Origin: Cyprinodon diabolis
Taxonomy: Eukaryota; Chordata; Actinopteri; Cyprinodontiformes; Cyprinodontidae
Assembly: GCA_030533445.1 (NCBI GenBank)
Contig: JARPUW010000553.1
Span: 868,001-932,000, forward strand
Length of the DNA: 64,000 bases
Direction: 5' to 3'
Part shown: positions 52,001 to 61,089 of the stretch, piece by piece
Layout of the letters: each line of letters opens with the position of its first letter
Position numbering within the stretch: position 1 is the first letter of the stretch
The notes under the pieces: generated by a model
Databases searched by the model: none
Told to the model about the DNA's origin: nothing
What the model saw: only the letters and a program-made list of their open reading frames with translations
Program-made: the position numbers and the translations under genes

Positions 52001-55000
52001 TGGAACCTTGAGCATCTGGAGCCTTGAGCTTCTGGAACCTTGAGCTGCTGGTGCTTCTGGAACCTTGAGCTGCTGGAGCCTTGAGCTGCCGGAACTTTGA
52101 GCTGCTGGAGCCTTGAGCTGCCGGAACTTTGAGCTGCTGGAGCCTTGAGCTGCTGGAACCTTGAGCTGCTGGTGTTTCTGGAACCTTGAGCTGCTGGAAC
52201 CTTGAGCTGCTGGTGCTTATGGAACCTTGAGCTGCTGGAACCTTGAGCTGCTGGAACCTTGAGCTGCTGGAACCTTGAGCTGCTGGTGCTTCTGGAACCT
52301 TGAGCATCTGGAGCCTTGAGCTTCTGGAACCTTGAGCTGCTGGAGCCTTGAGCTGCTGGTGCTTCTGGAACCTTGAGCTGCTGGAACCTTGAGCTGCTGG
52401 TGCTTCTGGAACCTTGAGCTGCTGGTGCTTCTGGAACCTTGAGCATCTGGAGCCTTGAGCTTCTGGAACCTTGAGCTGCTGGTGCTTCTGGAACCTTGAG
52501 CTGCTGGAACCTTGAGCTGCTGGTGCTTCAGGAACCTTGAGCATCTGGAGCCTTGAGCTTCTGGAACCTTGAGCTGCTGGTGCTTCTGGAACCTTGAGCT
52601 GCTGGAACCTTGAGCTGCTGGTGCTTCTGGAACCTTGAGCTGCTGGAGCCTTGAGCTGCTGGAACCTTGAGCTGCTGGAACCTTGAGCTGCTGGTGCTTC
52701 TGGAACCTTGAGCTGCTGGAACCTTGAGCTGCTGGCGCTTCTGGAACCTTGAGCTGCTGGAGCCTTGAGCTGCTGGAACCTTGAGCTGCTGGTGCTTCTG
52801 GAACCTTGAGCTGCTGGAACCTTGAGCTGCTGGTGCTTCTGGAACCTTGAGCTGCTGGAGCCTTGAGCTGCTGGAACCTTGAGCTGCTGGTGCTTCTGGA
52901 ACCTTGAGCTGCTGGAACCTTGAGCTGCTGGTGCTTCTGGAACCTTGAGCTGCTGGAACCTTGAGCTGCTGGTGGTTCTGGAACCTTGAGCATCTGGAGC
53001 CTTGAGCTTCTGGAACCTTGAGCTGCTGGAACCTTGAGCTGCTGGTGGTTCTGGAACCTTAAGCATCTGGAGCCTTGAGCTTCTGGAACCTTGAGCTTCT
53101 GGAGCCTTGAGCTGCTGGAACCTTGAGCTTCTGGAACCTTGAGCTGCTGGTGCATCTGGAACCTTGGGCATCTGGAGCCTTGATCTTCTGGAACCTTGAG
53201 CTGCTGGAGCCTTGAGCTGCTGGTGCTTCTGGAACTTTGAGCTGCTGGAACCTTGAGCTGCTGCAGCCTTGACCTTCTGGTGCTTCTGGAACATTGAGCT
53301 GCTGGAACCTTGAGCTTCTGGAACCTCTAGCTTCTGGAGCCTTGAGCTGCTGTAACCCTGAGCTGCTGGAACCTTGAGCTGCTGGTGCTTCTGGAACCTT
53401 GAGCTGCTGGAACCTTGAGCTGCTGGAACATTGAGCTGCTGGAACTTTGAGCATCTGGAGCCTTGAGCATCTGGAGCCTTGAGCTGCTGGAACCTTGAGC
53501 TTCTGGAACCTTGAGCTGCTGGTGCATCTGGAACCTTGAGCATCTGGAGCCTTGAGCTTCTGGAACCTTGAGCTGCTGGAGCCTTGAGCTGCTGGTGCTT
53601 CTGGAACTTTGAGCTGCTGGAACCTTGAGCTGCTGCAGCCTTGAGCTGCTGGTGCTTCTGGAACATTGAGCTGCTGGAACCTTGAGCTTCTGGAACCTCT
53701 AGCTTCTGGAGCCTTGAGCTGCTGTAACCCTGAGCTGCTGGAACCTTGAGCTGCTGGTGCTGCTGGAATCTTGAGCTGCTGGAACCTTGAGCTGCTGGTG
53801 CTTCTGGAACCTTCAGCTGCTGGAACCTTGAGCTGCTGGAACCTTGAGCTGCTGGTGCTTCTGGAACCTTGAGCATCTGGAGCCTTGAGCTTCTGGAACC
53901 TTGAGCTGCTGGTGCTTCTGGAACCTTGAGCTGCTGGAGCCTTGAGCTGCTGGAACCTTGAGCTGCTGGTGCTTCTGGAACCTTGAGCTGCTGGAACCTT
54001 GAGCTGCTGGTGCTTCTGGAACCTTGAGCTGCTGGAACCTTGAGCTGCTGGAACCTTGAGCTGCTGGTGCTTCTGGAACCTTGAGCATCTGGAGCCTTGA
54101 GCCTCTGGAACCTTGAGCTGCTGGAGCATTGAGCTGCTGGTGCTTCTGGAACCTTGAGCTGCTGGAACCTTGAGCTGCTGGAACCTTGAGCTGCTGGAAC
54201 CTTGAGCTGCTGGTGCTTCTGGAACCTTGAGCTGCTGGTGCTTCTGGAACCTTGAGCATCTGGAGCCTTGAGCTTCTGGAACCTTGAGCTGCTGGTGCTT
54301 CTGGAACCTTGAGCTGCTGGAACCTTGAGCTGCTGGTGCTTCAGGAACCTTGAGCATCTGGAGCCTTGAGCTTCTGGAACCTTGAGCTGCTGGTGCTTCT
54401 GGAACCTTGAGCTGCTGGAGCCTTGAGCTGCTGGAACCTTGAGCTGCTGGTGCTTCTGGAACCTTGAGCTGCTGGAACCTTGAGCTGCTGGTGGTTCTGG
54501 AACCTTGAGCATCTGGAGCCTATAGCTTCTGGAACCTTGAGCTGCTGGAGCCTTGAGCTGCTGGTGCATCTGGAACCTTGAGATGCTGGAACCTTGAGCT
54601 GCTGGAACCTTGAGCTGCTGGAACTTTGAGCATCTGGAGCCTTGAGCATCTGGAGCCTTGAGCTGCTGGACCCTTGAGCTTCTGGAACCTTGAGCTGCTG
54701 GTGCATCTGGAACCTTGAGCATCTGGAACCTTGAGCTGCTGGAACCTTGAGCTGCTGGAACCTTGAGCTGCTGGTGCTTCTGGAACCTTGAGCATCTGGA
54801 GCCTTGAGCTTCTGGAACCTTGAGCTGCTGGTGCTTCTGGAACCTTGAGCTGCTGGAACCTTGAGCTGCTGGTGCTTCTGGAACCTTGAGCATCTGGAGC
54901 CTTGAGCTTCTGGAACCTTGAGCTGCTGGAACCTTGAGCTGCTGGTGCTTCTGGAACCTTGAGCATGTGGAGCCTTGAGCTACTGGAACCTTGAGCTGCT

Positions 55001-58000
55001 GGTGCTTCTGGAACCTTGAGCTGCAGGAACCTTGAGCTGCTGGTGCTTCTGGAACTTTGAGCTGCTGGAACCTTGAGCTGCTGCAGCCTTGAGCTGCTGG
55101 TGCTTCTGGAACATTGAGCTGCTGGAACCTTGAGCTTCTGGAACCTCTAGCTTCTGGAGCCTTGAGCTGCTGTAACCCTGAGCTGCTGGAACCTTGAGCT
55201 GCTGGTGCTGCTGGAACCTTGAGCTGCTGGAACCTTGAGCTGCTGGTGCTTCTGGAACCTTCAGCTGCTGGAACCTTGAGCTGCTGGAACCTTGAGCTGC
55301 TGGTGCTTCTGGAGCCTTGAGCTTCTGGAACCTTGAGCTGCTGGTGCTTCTGGAACCTTGAGCTGCTGAAGCCTTGAGCTGCCGGAACTTTGAGCTGCTG
55401 GAGCCTTGAGCTGCCGGAACTTTGAGCTGCTGGAGCCTTGAGCTGTTGGAACCTTGAGCTGCTGGTGCTTCTGGAACCTTGAGCTGCTGGAACCTTGAGC
55501 TGCTAGTGCTTATGGAACCTTGAGCTGCTGGAACCTTGAGCTGCTGGAACCTTGAGCTGCTGGAACCTTGAGCTGCTGGTGCTTCTGGAACCTTGAGCAT
55601 CTGGAGCCTTGAGCTTCTGGAACCTTGAGCTGCTGGAGCCTTGAGCTGCTGGTGCTTCTGGAACCTTGAGCTGCTGGAACCTTGAGCTGCTGGTGCTTCT
55701 GGAACCTTGAGCTGCTGGTGCTTCTGGAACCTTGAGCATCTGGAGCCTTGAGCTTCTGGAACCTTGAGCTGCTGGTGCTTCTGGAACCTTGAGCTGCTGG
55801 AACCTTGAGCTGCTGGTGCTTCAGGAACCTTGAGCATCTGGAGCCTTGAGCTTCTGGAACCTTGAGCTGCTGGTGCTTCTGGAACCTTGAGCTGCTGGAG
55901 CCTTGAGCTGCTGGAACCTTGAGCTGCTGGTGCTTCTGGAACCTTGAGCTGCTGGAACCTTGAGCTGCTGGTGCTTCTGGAACCTTGAGCTGCTGGAGCC
56001 TTGAGCTGCTGGAACCTTGAGCTGCTGGTGCTTCTGGAACCTTGAGCTGCTGGAACCTTGAGCTGCTGGTGCTTCTGGAACCTTGAGCTGCTGGAACCTT
56101 GAGCTGCTGGTGCTTCTGGAACCTTGAGCTGCTGGAACCTTGAGCTGCTGGTGCTTCTGGAACCTTGAGCTGCTGGAACCTTGAGCTGCTGGTGCTTCTG
56201 GAACCTTGAGCTGCTGGAACCTTGAGCTGCTGGTGGTTCTGGAACCTTGAGCATCTGGAGCCTTGAGCTTCTGGAACCTTGAGCTGCTGGAACCTTGAGC
56301 TGCTGGTGGTTCTGGAACCTTAAGCATCTGGAGCCTTGAGCTTCTGGAACCTTGAGCTGCTGGAGCCTTGAGCTGCTGGTGCTTCTGGAACCTTGAACTG
56401 CTGGAACCTTGAGCTGCTGGAACATTGAGCTGCTGGAACTTTGAGCATCTGTAGCCTTGAGAATCTGGAGCCTTGAGCTGCTGGAACCTTGAGCTTCTGG
56501 AACCTTGAGCTGCTGGTGCATCTGGAACCTTGGGCATCTGGAGCCTTGATCTTCTGGAACCTTGAGCTGCTGGAGCCTTGAGCTGCTGGTGCTTCTGGAA
56601 CTTTGAGCTGCTGGAACCTTGAGCTGCTGCAGCCTTGAGCTGCTGGTGCTTCTGGAACATTGAGCTGCTGGAATCTTGAGCTTCTGGAACCTCTAGCTTC
56701 TGGAGCCTTGAGCTGCTGTAACCCTGAGCTGCAGGAACCTTGAGCTGCTGGTGCTTCTGGAACCTTGAGCTGCTGGAACCTTGAGCTGCTGGAACATTGA
56801 GCTGCTGGAACTTTGAGCATCTGGAGCCTTGAGCATCTGGAGCCTTGAGCTGCTGGAACCTTGAGCTTCTGGAACCTTGAGCTGCTGGTGCATCTGGAAC
56901 CTTGAGCATCTGGAGCCTTGAGCTTCTGGAACCTTGAGCTGCTGGAGCCTTGAGCTGCTGGTGCTTCTGGAACTTTGAGCTGCTGGAACCTTGAGCTGCT
57001 GCAGCCTTGAGCTGCTGGTGCTTCTGGAACATTGAGCTGCTGGAACCTTGAGCTTCTGGAACCTCTAGCTTCTGGAGCCTTGAGCTGCTGTAACCCTGAG
57101 CTGCTGGAACCTTGAGCTGCTGGTGCTGCTGGAATCTTGAGCTGCTGGAACCTTGAGCTGCTGGTGCTTCTGGAACCTTCAGCTTCTGGAACCTTGAGCT
57201 GCTGGAACCTTGAGCTGCTGGTGCTTCTGGAACCTTGACCATCTGGAGCCTTGAGCTTCTGGAACCTTGAGCTGCTGGTGCTTCTGGAACCTTGAGCTGC
57301 TGGAGCCTTGAGCTGCTGGAACCTTGAGCTGCTGGTGCTTCTGGAACCTTGAGCTGCTGGAACCTTGAGCTGCTGGTGCTTCTGGAACCTTGAGCTGCTG
57401 GAACCTTGAGCTGCTGGTGCTTCTGGAACCTTGAGCATCTGGAGCCTTGAGCCTCTGGAACCTTGAGCTGCTGGAGCCTTGAGCTGCTGGTGCTTCTGGA
57501 ACCTTGAGCTGCTGGAACCTTGAGCTGCTGGAACCTTGAGCTGCTGGAACCTTGAGCTGCTGGTGCTTCTGGAACCTTGAGCTGCTGGTGCTTCTGGAAC
57601 CTTGAGCATCTGGAGCCTTGAGCTTCTGGAACCTTGAGCTGCTGGTGCTTCTGGAACCTTGAGCTGCTGGAACCTTGAGCTGCTGGTGCTTCAGGAACCT
57701 TGAGCATCTGGAGCCTTGAGCTTCTGGAACCTTGAGCTGCTGGTGCTTCTGGAACCTTGAGCTGCTGGAGCCTTGAGCTGCTGGAACCTTGAGCTGCTGG
57801 TGCTTCTGGAACCTTGAGCTGCTGGAACCTTGAGCTGCTGGTGGTTCTGGAACCTTGAGCATCTGGAGCCTATAGCTTCTGGAACCTTGAGCTGCTGGAG
57901 CCTTGAGCTGCTGGTGCATCTGGAACCTTGAGATGCTGGAACCTTGAGCTGCTGGAACCTTGAGCTGCTGGAACTTTGAGCATCTGGAGCCTTGAGCTCT

Positions 58001-61000
58001 GGAGCCTTGAGCTGCTGGACCCTTGAGCTTCTGGAACCTTGAGCTGCTGGTGCATCTGGAACCTTGAGCATCTGGAACCTTGAGCTGCTGGAACCTTGAG
58101 CTGCTGGTGCTTCTGGAACCTTGAGCATCTGGAGCCTTGAGCTTCTGGAACCTTGAGCTGCTGGTGCTTCTGGAACCTTGAGCTGCTGGAACCTTGAGCT
58201 GCTGGTGCTTCTGGAACCTTGAGCATCTGGAGCCTTGAGCTTCTGGAACCTTGAGCTGCTGGAACCTTGAGCTGCTGGTGCTTCTGGAACCTTGAGCATG
58301 TGGAGCCTTGAGCTACTGGAACCTTGAGCTGCTGGTGCTTCTGGAACCTTGAGCTGCTGGAACCTTGAGCTGCTGGTGCTTCAGGAACCTTGAGAATCTG
58401 GAGCCTTGAGCTTCTGGAACCCTGGGCTGCTGGAGCCTTGAGCTGCTGGCGCTTCTGGAACCTTGAGCTGCTGGATCCTTGAGCTGCTGGAACCTTGAGC
58501 TGCTGGTGCTTCTGGAACCTTGAGCTGCTGGAACCTTGAGCTGCTGGTGCTTCTGGAACCTTGAGCTGCTGGAACCTTGAGCTGCTGGTGGTTCTGGAAC
58601 CTTGAGCATCTGGAGCCTTGAGCTTCTGGAACCTTGAGCTGCTGGAGCCTTGAGCTGCTGGTGCTTCTGGAACCTTGAGCTGCTGGAACCTTGAGCTGCT
58701 GGAACCTTGAGCTGCTGGAACATTGAGCTGCTGGAACTTTGAGCATCTGGAGCCTTGAGCATCTGGAGCCTTGAGCTGCTGGAACCTTGAGCTTCTGGAA
58801 CCTTGAGCTGCTGGTGCATCTGGAACCTTGAGCATCTGGAGCCTTGAGCTTCTGGAACCTTGAGCTGCTGGAGCCTTGAGCTGCTGGTGCTTCTGGAACT
58901 TTGAGCTGCTGGAACCTTGAGCTGCTGGAACCTTGAGCTGCTGGTGCTTCTGGAACCTTGAGCTGCTGGAACCTTGAGCTGCTGGTGCTTCTGGAACCTT
59001 GAGCATCTGGAGCCTTGAGCTTCTGGAACCTTGAGCTGCTGGTGCTTCTGGAACCTTGAGCTGCTGGAACCTTGAGCTGCTGGAACCTTTAGCTGCTGGA
59101 ACCTTGAGCTGCTGGTGCTTCTGGAACCTTGAGCATCTGGAGCCTTGAGCTTCTGGAACCTTGAGCTGCTGGAACCTTGAGCTGCTGGTGCTTCTGGAAC
59201 CTTGAGCTTCTGGAGCCTTGAGCTTCTGGAACCTTGAGCTGCTGGTGCTTCTGGAACCTTGAGCTGCTGGAACCTTGAGCTGCTGGTGCTTCTGGAACCT
59301 TGAGCTGCTGGAACCTTGAGCTGCTGGTGCTTCTGGAACCTTGAGCATCTGGAGCCTTGAGCTTCTGGAACCTTGAGCTGCTGGAACCTTGAGCTGCTGA
59401 AGCATTGAGCTGCTGGTGCTTCTGGAACCTTGAGCTTCTGGAACCTTGAGCTGCTGGTGCATCTGGAACCTTGAGCATCAGGAGCCTTGAGCTTCTGGAA
59501 CCTTGAGCTGCTGGTGCTTCTGGAACCTTGAGCTGCTGGAACCTTGAGCTGCTGGTGCTTCTGGAACCTTGAGCATCTGGAGCCTTGAGCTTCTGGAACC
59601 TTGAGCTGCTGGAACCTTGAGCTGCTGGTGCTTCTGGAACCTTGAGCATGTGGAGCCTTGAGCTACTGGAACCTTGAGCTTCTGGAACCTTGAGCTGCTG
59701 GTGCTTCTGGAACCTTGAGCTGCTGGAACCTTGAGCTGCTGGTGCTTCTGGAACCTTGAGCATCTGGAGCCTTGAGCTTCTGGAACCTTGAGCTGCTGGA
59801 ACCTTGAGCTGCTGGTGCTTCTGGAACCTTGAGCATGTGGAGCCTTGAGCTACTGGAACCTTGAGCTGCTGGTGCTTCTGGAACCTTGAGCTGCTGGAAC
59901 CTTGAGCTGCTGGTGCTTCAGGAACCTTGAGAATCTGGAGCCTTGAGCTTCTGGAACCCTGGGCTGCTGGAGCCTTGAGCTGCTGGCGCTTCTGGAACCT
60001 TTAGCTGCTGGAACCTTGAGCTGCTGGAACTTTGAGCTGCTGGTGCTTCTGGAACCTTGAGCTGCTGGAACCTTGAGCTGCTGGTGCTTCTGGAACCTTG
60101 AGCTGCTGGAACCTTGAGCTGCTGGTGGTTCTGGAACCTTGAGCATCTGGAGCCTTGAGCTTCTGGAACCTTGAGCTGCTGGAGCCTTGAGCTGCTGGTG
60201 CTTCTGGAACCTTGAGCTGCTGGAACCTTGAGCTGCTGGAACCTTGAGCTGCTGGAACATTGAGCTGCTGGAACTTTGAGCATCTGGAGCCTTGAGCTTC
60301 TGGAGCCTTGAGCTGCTGGAACCTTGAGCTTCTGGAACCTTGAGCTGCTGGTGCATCTGGAACCTTGAGCATCTGGAGCCTTGAGCTTCTGGAACCTTGA
60401 GCTGCTGGAGCCTTGAGCTGCTGGAACCTTGAGCTGCTGGTGCTTCTGGAACCTTGAGCTGCTGGAACCTTGAGCTGCTGGTGCTTCTGGAACCTTGAGC
60501 ATCTGGAGCCTTGAGCTTCTGGAACCTTGAGCTGCTGGTGCTTCTGGAACCTTGAGCTGCTGGAACCTTGAGCTGCTGGAACCTTTAGCTGCTGGAACCT
60601 TGAGCTGCTGGTGCTTCTGGAACCTTGAGCATCTGGAGCCTTGAGCTTCTGGAACCTTGAGCTGCTGGAACCTTGAGCTGCTGGTGCTTCTGGAACCTTG
60701 AGCTTCTGGAGCCTTGAGCTTCTGGAACCTTGAGCTGCTGGTGCTTCTGGAACCTTGAGCTGCTGGAACCTTGAGCTGCTGGTGCTTCTGGAACCTTGAG
60801 CTGCTGGAACCTTGAGCTGCTGGAACCTTGAGCTGCTGGTGCTTCTGGAACCTTGAGCATCTGGAGCCTTGAGCTTCTGGAACCTTGAGCTGCTGGAACC
60901 TTGAGCTGCTGAAGCATTGAGCTGCTGGTGCTTCTGGAACCTTGAGCTTCTGGAACCTTGAGCTGCTGGTGCATCTGGAACCTTGAGCATCTGGAGCCTT

Positions 61001-61089
61001 GAGCTTCTGGAACCTTGAGCTGCTGGAGCCTTGAGCTGCTGGTGCTTCTGGAACCTTGAGCTGCTGGAACCTTGAGCTGCTGGAACCTT

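Larger units (their letters stand above)
716..57180. other. 25 three-box heat-shock-element-like motifs scattered in the array
   Basis: TTCTGGAACCTTC fits TTCnnGAAnnTTC, the three-box binding pattern known for eukaryotic heat-shock factors. It starts at 716, 887, 2,253, 4,547, 8,062, 11,269, 16,962, 20,080, 21,786, 23,554, 25,415, 27,183, 28,079, 29,940, 32,720, 34,168, 36,086, 44,871, 46,577, 48,256, 49,152, 51,038, 53,802, 55,250 and 57,168. The far more common form ends in TTG instead of TTC, keeping two perfect boxes (TTCTGGAA) and part of a third. Most sites descend from one marker monomer copied with the higher-order repeats, so they are not independent. The motif match is seen directly; any binding is inference, and chance fixation of a G-to-C change is the simpler explanation. 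Confidence 0.45.
18220..61058. repeat. 24,791-bp tandem segmental duplication
   Basis: Copy 1 is 18,220-43,010 and copy 2 is 43,011 to about 61,058. From the junction the offset is exactly 24,791 bp (CTGCTTGAACC at 18,552 and 43,343; GCTTATGG at 20,356 and 45,147; GCTTCAGG at 20,667 and 45,458). It changes to 24,702 after an 89-bp loss in copy 2 between about 47,300 and 47,780. It then becomes 21,073, which is 24,702 minus 3,629, so copy 2 has one fewer 3,629-bp unit. Offsets of 21,082-21,098 follow to about 59,900, and 18,048-18,089 when matched past the extra 3,025/3,009-bp unit of copy 1. Copy 1 stops matching copy 2 at 43,011/61,059, exactly where copy 2 starts matching 18,220, so the join is a clean head-to-tail junction. 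Confidence 0.88.
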
